In this document: piece by piece, positions 10,075 through 17,027 of the stretch
Numbering within the stretch: the first letter of the stretch is position 1
Layout of the letters: every line of letters starts with the position of its first letter
Origin: Nannocystis punicea
GTDB taxonomy: Bacteria > Myxococcota_A > Polyangia > Nannocystales > Nannocystaceae
Direction of reading: 5' to 3'
Assembly: GCF_026965555.1 (NCBI RefSeq)
Contig: NZ_CP114040.1
Span: 8,840,001 to 8,904,000 of the forward strand
DNA length: 64,000 nt
Translations under genes and position numbers: made by a program
The notes under the pieces: generated by a model
What the model was told of the DNA's origin: nothing
Databases searched by the model: none
The model's input: the letters and a program-made list of their open reading frames with translations, nothing else

Positions 10075-10719
10075 TCACCACCGGGCGGTGACGGGGGCCA
10101 GCCACAATCCGACGAGCGCGTCGACCAGTCCGGTCGCGGTGGACTCCCACGTCGAATGCGGCGAGGCCGTGCCCTCTTGCAGCGCCCGCTCCCGCTCCGC
10201 GCATATGTGCACGAGCATCAGCCGCCCCATGTCGTCGCGCTCGCGCCGGACCTCCTCGGGGAGCAGCGGGACCAGCCGGAACATGGCTTCATGGCACCGC
10301 TGAAACGACCGCGAGGCGAACGCCTCGCCGACGACCAGCCTGCGAAACGTGGGATGGGTCGTCGCCTGCGCGATGAACCGCGCGTACCAGGACGGGACCC
10401 CCAGCGACGCGAGGTGCTCGACGGCCGGCCGCACGAGGCACGACACCCAATCGCGCAGGCCCGGCGAGTCGGGCAGCTGTGCCACCATTTCGCCGCACCG
10501 GCGCTCGATCGACGCCGCGTGCGGCCGCACGATCGCCACCACGAGGTCCTCCTTGGAGCCGACGTGGTAGCCCACCGCGAAGTTGTTCGACTGCCCGGCG
10601 GCCTCGCTCACCTGACGGTTCGAGACGCCCTCCACCCCGTACTCGGCGAACAGCCGCTCCGCGGTGGCGAGGAGCAGCTCGCGCGTCTGACTCCCCCGGT
10701 CGGATCTGGCCAGCTTCAC
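10075..10719 (-). CDS. TetR/AcrR-family regulator
   Basis: A 214-residue repressor. The N-terminal helix-turn-helix is typical: TRELLLATAERLFAEYGVEGVSNRQVSEAAG, then NNFAVGYHVGSKEDLVVAIV, where the usual YYHFxSKE recognition segment reads GYHVGSKE. The C-terminal ligand domain is not assignable. The gene lies 127 bp upstream of the Baeyer-Villiger monooxygenase on the same strand. Matching half-palindromes occur both ahead of itself (10788-10820) and ahead of the oxygenase (10020-10033), which suggests autoregulation and control of the oxygenase/propeller pair, with the oxygenase substrate or product as inducer. Family call firm; regulation inferred from the sites. Confidence 0.88.
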   Translation of the reverse strand: MKLARSDRGSQTRELLLATAERLFAEYGVEGVSNRQVSEAAGQSNNFAVGYHVGSKEDLVVAIVRPHAASIERRCGEMVAQLPDSPGLRDWVSCLVRPAVEHLASLGVPSWYARFIAQATTHPTFRRLVVGEAFASRSFQRCHEAMFRLVPLLPEEVRRERDDMGRLMLVHICAERERALQEGTASPHSTWESTATGLVDALVGLWLAPVTARW

Positions 10720-10787
10720 TCCAGGACCTGCTTGCTGTCGTTCGCGCGCATACGACCGTTTGGGGGCCTGCCCTCGCCCGCGCAGAG

Positions 10788-10820
10788 ACTAAGTCATACG
10801 CCTTAAAAGTCAACTGACTT
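10788..10820. promoter_or_regulatory. TetR operator, palindrome plus half-site
   Basis: AAGTCA-AC-TGACTT at 10807-10820 has perfect 6-bp arms, and ACTAAGTCAT at 10788-10797 repeats one arm. Both lie about 70-100 bp upstream of the TetR start in an AT-richer patch (CTTAAAAG), the expected place for a promoter under autorepression. Confidence 0.55.
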
Positions 10821-10978
10821 AGATCGCGCCTGCCTGGGGCTCGCGTCCCCCAGAATGCGGCCAAGACTCGTACGCAGTCCCGAGTTTTCGTCAAAATCGA
10901 CGCCGCGCCTGCCCGTGCGCGCTCGCGCAAGCCCATCGGGCGTCCGACTCGTCGGCGTCGACGAATCCGACCCGGCCG

Positions 10979-13519
10979 TCAGCGCTCGTGCTTGCGAAAC
11001 GGATTCTTCAGGCTCTGCTCACGCAGATCGATCGCCTCCTGGACTTCGGCGCGCCCCAAGTCCTGCGGGCGCAGCAGGGAAGGATCGCGTTCCAGCCCGG
11101 CGAGCCGGTGCTTCAGTGCGTCGTCGAGCTCGAGGCGTCTCGCCTGCTTCAGGATCGCCGCCCAGTCGGCGTCGGTGCGGGCGGGCAGCGTCTGCTCGAG
11201 CAACTCGACCACGCGTACCGTGTCGTCCTTGATCTTGGCGCGCAGCTTCGGACTCAGCGCTGAATCGCTGCGAAGATCGGCGTAGCACTCGATCGCGTCG
11301 CGCATGGCGATCGCCCACGGCTGCCCGGCGACCCCTTGCGCGCGGGTCAATGACTGCTCGCATGTGACATAGCGGGCTTCGTCGCGGACCACCTTGTCGG
11401 CGACCGTGTCGGCCTTGTGCTCGAGCTCGGCCGCGGTGGTCAGCACGGAGCTGGCCTGGTTGGCCTGCTGGACGACCCACGGCCCGAACTTCGAGTCTCC
11501 GCACTCTTCGCCCGCCAATTTTGCCAGCTCCAGTAGCCCTCGCGCCGCTTGGACCTGGGCGGCCCCGAGCACCCGGGCCATATCGCTGCGGAACGACGCG
11601 ACTCGTGCCTTCTCCAGCGCCCGCAGCTTGGCGTCGACGGCTCGCCGCTCGGAATAGTCGGCTTGCTGGCCCGCCCGCTCCGCTTGAGCTTTTTGCAGCA
11701 CCATCTGCTCGAGCGCGACACCGACGAGACGCCGCTGGGAAACTGCGAAGTAGGTCGACCACCCCAGCATCGCAGCGAGCACCGACAGCCCAGCGAAGGC
11801 GCCGATGATGCGGCGACGCCGCGTCCGGGCCGCGCGCCTCTCTCGCTCCACATCGTCGCGGAGGGCCTCCTGGAACGCCTCGTCGAGCGCGCGCTCGTCC
11901 TCGGACGGCGCCGCCTCGAGGAACACTTCGCGCACCTTTCCACGGGGCAGCGCGTCGACGTGGCGCCCGCCGAGGCTGTCCCACTGGACAGCCGCCTCGT
12001 GGAGCTCGGCGGTCCGCCGCTTGGCCTCCTCCTCGGCGAGCAACCACGTGTGCAGGGTGCTCCAGCGGGTCAAGAGCGCCTCATGGATGAGATCGACGCG
12101 TGGCTCATCGTCCCCGGATGAGGTGACGATGATCCTCATCGACGCGTGGCCCGATCCGCTCACATGTCCTGAAAGACCGGCAAGGAGATCCTCCGCCTTC
12201 TCCCCCCCGAGCACCTCGAGCGCGCGGCCGCGGCGGATCGTCCTTCGGGTCCATCGCCGCTGGCGGTCGACCGCGGTGAGCGCCAGGAGCAACTTCTGGA
12301 TCCGCTCGGGCGCCGTCGAATCCACCTGCTGTAGCCCCCTGAGCAGTTCCTCCGCCGACCGCGCGAGGGCGCCCGTGAGCCCACCGAGCCGCGCGCAAGC
12401 GCTGTGAGTGAGCGTGTCGCCGCCGACGCAGGCGCGCCAGAGCTCGCGTAGGACATGTGCCAGCAGCGGCAAGCAGCCCTCGGACGAACTGTGCAGCAGT
12501 TCGTCCGCCTCCAGGCGGAGCGACTCGGCGAGCCCCGCCTCGAATTCGACGCCGTGCATCCGAGCGGGCCCTCTGATCACCTCGTCGAGGCATTCGCGGC
12601 GGATCGGCGGCACCACGAATCGCCGCACCCATGAGCGATTGATGCATCCGCCGAGCTCGGAGATGCCGTCGAAGAGCGAGCCGACCTGATCGGCGCGGAT
12701 CGTGGTCAACAGGTGAAAGCGCGGCTCCTCATCGGCGAGAGCGCCGGCGACCGCGGCGTCGAAGCTGCGCGTCTGCTCCTCCTCGCCGAAGGTCTGCGCT
12801 TCCTCGAGCTGGTCGACAAGGAGGAGGAAGCGCGCTCCTTTCGGCGTGTGTTGGCGGACCAGGCTGCGCAGCCCGGATCCGTCCTGCACGAGCTGGTGGC
12901 GCACCTCCGCGAGATCGGGCTTCGGCCCGGCGATCGCGTCGCGCACGGCCCGCGCGAGGTTGTCGAGTGGGTGCCGCCCGGGCCGCATGCACGCGACCAT
13001 CCAGCTCTGCTGCTCCGCGCGCAACCTCGGCAGCAGCCCCGCTGCCACCAGCGACGACTTGCCGACGCCGCTGTCGCCCTCGACCGACAACCACCGCGCA
13101 GCGGGGATAAGCTCGTCGAGCTCGTCGAGCTCGTCGTCACGCCCGAGGAAGATCCCAGCGTCGGACTCGACGTACGCCGCGAGGCCCGGATAAGGACAAT
13201 TGTCGGCGCGGACGCGAGCTTGTCCGTCGGCCGTCCTCGGCGCGCCTTCGATTCGGACGAGGAACCTTCGCAGCTTGACCGCCCGCCCGCGCACTGCCTC
13301 CGGGCCAGCCAGCGCTCGCAAGAATGGGGCGACCGCATCGTGTCTACAGAGGGCCTGGACGACCTTGTATCGATAATCCTCGTATGTGACCGCCCCGATC
13401 GAGGGTACGCTGTCGGCGAGGCTCCGATCGTACTTTTCGAGGTGTAATCGTAGCTGCTCCCCGGTGAACGATTCCGCGAATATGGCGTCGAGCTCGAGCA
13501 TCTGCGGTTCCGATAACAT
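10979..13519 (-). CDS. EAD1-linked STAND NTPase with transmembrane segment
   Basis: An 846-residue signalling NTPase. Residues 1-72 look like an effector-associated domain (EAD1 type), a death-fold-like adaptor used in predicted bacterial conflict and signalling systems. After a linker, NCPYPGLAAYVESDAGIFLGRDDELDEL opens an nSTAND1-type P-loop module, with Walker A GDSGVGKSS (148-156) and Walker B FLLLVDQLEE (231-240). A single membrane helix (IIGAFAGLSVLAAMLGWSTYFAV) follows at roughly 605-630, then a helical C-terminal region of about 200 residues instead of the usual WD40 repeats. ATG 13519 has GAGGAG six bases upstream. In such systems a separate effector carrying a matching EAD is recruited. 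No such effector is adjacent, but a pseudokinase with an EAD-like N terminus is encoded at 55287-57011. Confidence 0.82.
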   Translation of the reverse strand: MLSEPQMLELDAIFAESFTGEQLRLHLEKYDRSLADSVPSIGAVTYEDYRYKVVQALCRHDAVAPFLRALAGPEAVRGRAVKLRRFLVRIEGAPRTADGQARVRADNCPYPGLAAYVESDAGIFLGRDDELDELDELIPAARWLSVEGDSGVGKSSLVAAGLLPRLRAEQQSWMVACMRPGRHPLDNLARAVRDAIAGPKPDLAEVRHQLVQDGSGLRSLVRQHTPKGARFLLLVDQLEEAQTFGEEEQTRSFDAAVAGALADEEPRFHLLTTIRADQVGSLFDGISELGGCINRSWVRRFVVPPIRRECLDEVIRGPARMHGVEFEAGLAESLRLEADELLHSSSEGCLPLLAHVLRELWRACVGGDTLTHSACARLGGLTGALARSAEELLRGLQQVDSTAPERIQKLLLALTAVDRQRRWTRRTIRRGRALEVLGGEKAEDLLAGLSGHVSGSGHASMRIIVTSSGDDEPRVDLIHEALLTRWSTLHTWLLAEEEAKRRTAELHEAAVQWDSLGGRHVDALPRGKVREVFLEAAPSEDERALDEAFQEALRDDVERERRAARTRRRRIIGAFAGLSVLAAMLGWSTYFAVSQRRLVGVALEQMVLQKAQAERAGQQADYSERRAVDAKLRALEKARVASFRSDMARVLGAAQVQAARGLLELAKLAGEECGDSKFGPWVVQQANQASSVLTTAAELEHKADTVADKVVRDEARYVTCEQSLTRAQGVAGQPWAIAMRDAIECYADLRSDSALSPKLRAKIKDDTVRVVELLEQTLPARTDADWAAILKQARRLELDDALKHRLAGLERDPSLLRPQDLGRAEVQEAIDLREQSLKNPFRKHER

Positions 13520-14156
13520 GGGACTCCTCAGCGACCGGATGGATAGTGATGCCCTCGCCGAGATACTGCGGCCCGCTCGTCCGGCACAGAGCCGGCGTCG
13601 GCGAAATGAGGACCATCGAAGGCATGCAGTGTCACGGTAGTCGAACCGACGCGCGCTGTACAGGTCCCCGTCCCACACACGCAGGCACGCCCCGCCCCGC
13701 CGGATATGCCCGGTCGTCCAGTGCCCGAGCCTGAAGTCGAAGCCTCACGCGGACCGTCTCCACCCCGTAACGTCGTCTCCCGGTCGTCGAGCATCATCTC
13801 GCGGTATCTGCCCGAGTTGCGGGTCGTCGCCGGTCGTGAAGCGCGGCTGTCTCGCAGTCGACGATGCCTTCTCGAGCAGCTCGCTGGCTCGAGCAGCTCA
13901 AGGCGCCGAGCCGCTTCAAGTACGCCGACGGCGGGCCGGGCGCATCGAAAGAGCGCGTCCCTGATGGCGACGCGGGCCATCAGCGGCGCGCGCGTCGTCA
14001 TCGATCACCGCCATGTCCGACGGCTCGAGCCTGGGACGTCTCCCCACCTGTAACGCGGTGCACGTCGGGGTCGGGGCGTCCCGCCGCTCGAGCCGCCCGC
14101 CACCGGGTCCAGGCTCTGCCTGGTCCCGAGGACAGGTCACCGGCGCCCGCAGGCGC
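13520..14156. other. Intergenic region, 637 bp
   Basis: No frame in this stretch has convincing codon composition or a recognisable domain. It contains the promoter side of the STAND gene on the left and a hairpin of the dispersed family (14119-14136) near the end of the lipoprotein gene on the right. Confidence 0.4.
14119..14136. repeat. Palindrome-family hairpin downstream of a lipoprotein gene
   Basis: CCTGGTCC-CGA-GGACAGG: an eight-by-seven base stem, a relative of the CTGTCC/GGACAG variant. It begins 20 bp past the stop of the minus-strand gene ending at 14157, the place expected for a 3'-end hairpin. Confidence 0.5.
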
Positions 14157-14780
14157 CTACTGCAGGTTCTTGAACTGCGCGCCGGAGAACCACGCCTCGA
14201 TCGCGCTCGACTCGGCGTCGAAGACGTCCGGCAGGCCCTCGGCGCTGACGACGAACACGTGGTTGCCGGCGGTGTGGACGAGCTCGCGCTTGCGGATCTC
14301 GCCCATGCTCGCATGGACGGCGGAGATCCGCAGATCGTGCCCCGGCTTGCCGGCGCGGGTGGTCGGCTTCGACTCGAGGATCTCGAATTTCTCGAACAGC
14401 TTCTGGTACGTCGACGGGAACACGTCCGTCGCCAGCTGCTCGGCGCTGCGGACCTGGTCGGGCGGGACCGCGTAGTCCTTGGCCAGCAGGAAGAAGAAGC
14501 GCGCCCTGTCGGTTTGCCGGCACTTGATGAGCGTCGCCTCCTGACCGGGATCGGTCGCGGTCTGCTCGACGCACTCCCAGCCGTCGCCGGGCGGGCGCGG
14601 GGCCGCGACCAGGCCGTCCTTGCTGGTGAACAGCGCCGGCTCGGCCGCGGCAGCCGGTCCGGGCGCGGCGGCGGGCGCCGACTTGGATGTCTCTGCGGGC
14701 ATGTTGGAAGGACCAGGTTGTCCGCCGTCGCACGCGGCGGCCAGGACGAGGAGGAAGATGTGCGCGCGGAGAGGATTCAT
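14157..14780 (-). CDS. Hypothetical lipoprotein
   Basis: A 207-residue predicted lipoprotein with signal MNPLRAHIFLLVLAAACDGG (lipobox LAAAC), an Ala/Pro-rich tether to about residue 50, and a folded C-terminal domain of about 150 residues that I do not recognise. That domain begins WECVEQTATDPGQEATLIKC and has two Cys residues that could form a disulfide. ATG 14780 is the only start giving a signal peptide. No operon partner is evident: the cupin gene end lies 245 bp upstream on the same strand, with a repeated segment in between. Confidence 0.7.
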   Translation of the reverse strand: MNPLRAHIFLLVLAAACDGGQPGPSNMPAETSKSAPAAAPGPAAAAEPALFTSKDGLVAAPRPPGDGWECVEQTATDPGQEATLIKCRQTDRARFFFLLAKDYAVPPDQVRSAEQLATDVFPSTYQKLFEKFEILESKPTTRAGKPGHDLRISAVHASMGEIRKRELVHTAGNHVFVVSAEGLPDVFDAESSAIEAWFSGAQFKNLQ

Positions 14781-15005
14781 GGAGAGATCATACTGGACCG
14801 CGCGGTCGCGGCGGAACGGCCTGGCGCGAGTACGTCGGCGCACGTCCCCGCGAGTCACGCAACCGAGATCATGCGTCTCGGGCGCGATCGAACCCCGGCG
14901 TGGCGGTCTGCCCTGGCCCAGCACGCACATCCTCCGCAAGACCTGGGACACCCGGATCGCCGATGGCGGCAAATGCGTGGCGGCGCTCGCGCGACTCTGC
15001 GGCAT

Positions 15006-15051
15006 CACCTGTCCGAAAGAGCTTGTCACCGCTGCGCCAGCCCGTGCTCGC
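15006..15051. repeat. 46-bp segment duplicated from or to 17759-17804
   Basis: Identical to 17759-17804 at 45 of 46 positions, same orientation. It starts with CACCTGTCCGAAAGA, an element related to the dispersed palindrome family. Here it covers the last codons and stop of the cupin gene (minus strand, EHGLAQR) and the first 20 bp beyond. At 17.8 kb it lies inside a different gene and is read in another frame (ASTGWRSGDK). Confidence 0.85.
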
Positions 15052-15427
15052 TGCGAATGGCGTCATTCGTCGGCGCGCTCCACTCGTGGTTGCCCTCGCC
15101 GGGGCTGACGAAGAACACCTGCAGGTCTTCGAGGACCTCCGCCGAATGCGCCGCGCCGCGGGGGAGCAGCAGCGCCTGCGCCGGTCCGACCTCGACGACC
15201 TCGGTCGCGCCGTCGACGGGCTCGATCGTGAAGCGCGCCCGCCCCTTGAAGATCACCAGCAGCTCGTCGCCGCCGTCGTGGCGCTCCCAGGCGCCGTCGG
15301 TGCTGCCGCGGGTCCGCGCCACCACTCCCACCCGGCACGGGCCGGCGACGAACGCCGCGAGGAACAGCGCGGCGCCCGGAGCCGTGGGTGCGGCGCCGAA
15401 GGCCGCGGGCAGATCGAGGACCTTCAC
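15026..15427 (-). CDS. Small cupin-fold protein
   Basis: A 133-residue single-domain cupin. Motif 1 (G-X5-HxH) is degenerate, reading GAWERHDGGDELLVIFKGRARF with one His; motif 2 is LPRGAAHSAEV. Such proteins are often isomerases, dioxygenases or ligand-binding accessory proteins, and this one cannot be placed. GTG at 15427 overlaps the SDR stop by three bases and has GGGAGGTG upstream, so the two are translationally coupled. The last residues (SEHGLAQR) are encoded by the 46-bp repeat, so the original C terminus was probably replaced or extended. Confidence 0.72.
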   Translation of the reverse strand: MKVLDLPAAFGAAPTAPGAALFLAAFVAGPCRVGVVARTRGSTDGAWERHDGGDELLVIFKGRARFTIEPVDGATEVVEVGPAQALLLPRGAAHSAEVLEDLQVFFVSPGEGNHEWSAPTNDAIRSEHGLAQR

Positions 15428-16260
15428 GCTGCACCTCCCGGCGCGTCCCACAGGCCCAGGGGAGCGACCACTGCGCGCAGGAACTCCGCCTCGGACAGCC
15501 GGCGCCGGGCCTCGAGCAGCGCCGCGACCTTCGGGCCGAGGCCGTAGCGCAGCCGCGGCGCCTCGCTCTGGAGCGCCTCGAGCACGCACCGGGCCAGCAG
15601 CGACGGGTCCTCGCCACCCGCGCTCGTGATGTGCACGAGCCGCCTCAGCATGCGGTCGCGAGGCCCCGCGTAGTCCGCTTCGCTCCGGCCGGCGTGCGCG
15701 AAGGCGATGCCCGTGCGCATCCCGTCGAGCTCGATCAGCGACACGTGCACGCCGTGCGGCCGGACCTCGTGGGCCAGCGACTCCGACAGCGCCTCGAGGG
15801 CGTGCTTGCTGGCCGCGTAGGCGCCGAGGAACGGCGGCGGCACCACCCCGGCGAGCGAGCTGATGTTGACGATCCGGCCGGCGCCGCGGCGCCGCATCTC
15901 CGGCAGCACCGCGTGCATCATCCGCAGCGCGCCGAAGCAATTCGTCTCCATCTGCGCCTGCGCCTCGGCGATCGACGTCTCCTCGACGGCGCCGACGAGC
16001 GCCTGGCCGGCGTTGTTGATCAGCGCGTCGATCCGCCCCGCGGCGCCGACCACCTCGGCGACGCAGGCCGCCACCGACGCGTCCGAGCGGACGTCGAGCG
16101 CGAGCACGGGATACGGCGCGGAGGCGACGCCGGACGGGGTCCGACTGGTCCCGAACACGCGGTAGCCGTGCGCCGCCAGCAGCGACGCCGTCGCGCGCCC
16201 GAGTCCGGAGGAGGCGCCGGTCACCAGCGCGACAGGAGGATCCAGGAGCTTGTCGTTCAT
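15424..16260 (-). CDS. Short-chain dehydrogenase/reductase
   Basis: A 278-residue classical SDR. The cofactor motif is TGASSGLG (residues about 14-21), followed by FGTSR, LDVRSD, NNAGQAL, the catalytic Ser in NISSLAG and the Y-x-x-x-K pair in AYAASKHA. An Arg after the glycine motif region (GTSRTP) suggests NADP(H). It is closely similar in layout to the SDR at 53873-54685, which shares FGTSR and LDVRSDAS, so the two are probably paralogues. It forms an operon with the overlapping cupin gene and faces a divergent TetR gene across a 59-bp gap with inverted and direct repeats. Substrate unknown. Confidence 0.88.
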   Translation of the reverse strand: MNDKLLDPPVALVTGASSGLGRATASLLAAHGYRVFGTSRTPSGVASAPYPVLALDVRSDASVAACVAEVVGAAGRIDALINNAGQALVGAVEETSIAEAQAQMETNCFGALRMMHAVLPEMRRRGAGRIVNISSLAGVVPPPFLGAYAASKHALEALSESLAHEVRPHGVHVSLIELDGMRTGIAFAHAGRSEADYAGPRDRMLRRLVHITSAGGEDPSLLARCVLEALQSEAPRLRYGLGPKVAALLEARRRLSEAEFLRAVVAPLGLWDAPGGAA

Positions 16261-16271
16261 GCCCCCAGTAT

Positions 16272-16305
16272 GCGAATGTTTATTCGCGTTCGCCATTCGC
16301 GTTCG
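16272..16305. promoter_or_regulatory. Operator region between SDR and TetR genes
   Basis: GCGAAT-GTTT-ATTCGC (16272-16287) is a perfect 6-bp inverted repeat, and ATTCGCGTTCG occurs twice in tandem (16282-16292 and 16295-16305). All lie within the 59-bp divergent gap, as expected for the binding site of the adjacent TetR protein. Confidence 0.6.
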
Positions 16306-16319
16306 CGAAAGGACCGGCC

Positions 16320-16982
16320 GTGAGGACCAAGATCGAGACGAGGCCGCGCAAGACGCCGCGACAGGAGCGCTCGCGGGCGATGGTGGAGGCGATCCTCGAG
16401 GCGACCATTCGCGTTCTGCTCGCCCGCGGCTACGACCGCACCACCACCATCGCCGTCGCCGAGCGGGCCGGCGTCAGCGTCGGGTCGCTCTATCAATACT
16501 TCCCGAACAAGGAGGCGCTGGTCGCCGCGCTCGTCGAGCGCCACGCCGCCGACATCATCGCCTGCACCGAGCGCGCCCTCGCGGCGGCCGATCCCGACGA
16601 CCCCGTGTCGGCCGTGCGCGCCCTCGTGCGCGCCGGCCTCGACGCCCACCGGATCGCGCCCGCGCTGCACAAGATCCTGGTCGAGCAGGTCCCGCGCGTC
16701 GGCCGGATCGCCAAGGCGATGGCGACCAGCCACAAGCTCACCGAGATGCTCGAGCGCTTCCTGCAGCGCCACCGCAGCCGCCTCGCGGTGCCCGACGTGA
16801 AGCTGGCGGCGTTCGTGGTGGAGACCGTCGTCGAGGCGCTCACCCACCGCGCCGTGATCGAGCAGCCCGACCTCATCGGCACGTCCCGGCTCGAGGCCGA
16901 GGCGACGACCCTGGTGCTCGGTTATCTGTTCCCGCCGACGCCCGCCGAGCGGCGCCCGCCGCGAAGCCGGGCTGCGCGGTGA
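16320..16982 (+). CDS. TetR/AcrR-family regulator divergent from SDR-cupin operon
   Basis: A 220-residue regulator with a textbook N-terminal helix-turn-helix (RSRAMVEAILEATIRVLL, then TTTIAVAERAGVSVGSLYQYFPNKEAL). The C-terminal ligand-binding half ends in a Pro/Arg-rich tail. GTG at 16320 gives a basic N-terminal arm typical of the family; an internal ATG at 16380 is possible but would remove part of the first helix. It is divergent from the SDR-cupin operon with repeat sites in between, so it most likely represses that operon and itself. Confidence 0.88.
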   Translation: MRTKIETRPRKTPRQERSRAMVEAILEATIRVLLARGYDRTTTIAVAERAGVSVGSLYQYFPNKEALVAALVERHAADIIACTERALAAADPDDPVSAVRALVRAGLDAHRIAPALHKILVEQVPRVGRIAKAMATSHKLTEMLERFLQRHRSRLAVPDVKLAAFVVETVVEALTHRAVIEQPDLIGTSRLEAEATTLVLGYLFPPTPAERRPPRSRAAR

Positions 16983-17027
16983 GCAGTCACCCGCGCTCCT
17001 ACGAATGTCGCGCTCGCCCGCTCCCGC

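Noticed and set aside
12449..12460. GGACATGTGC as another palindrome-family copy
   Set aside because: One arm only, fully explained by a conserved coding stretch (LAHVLREL) of the STAND gene.
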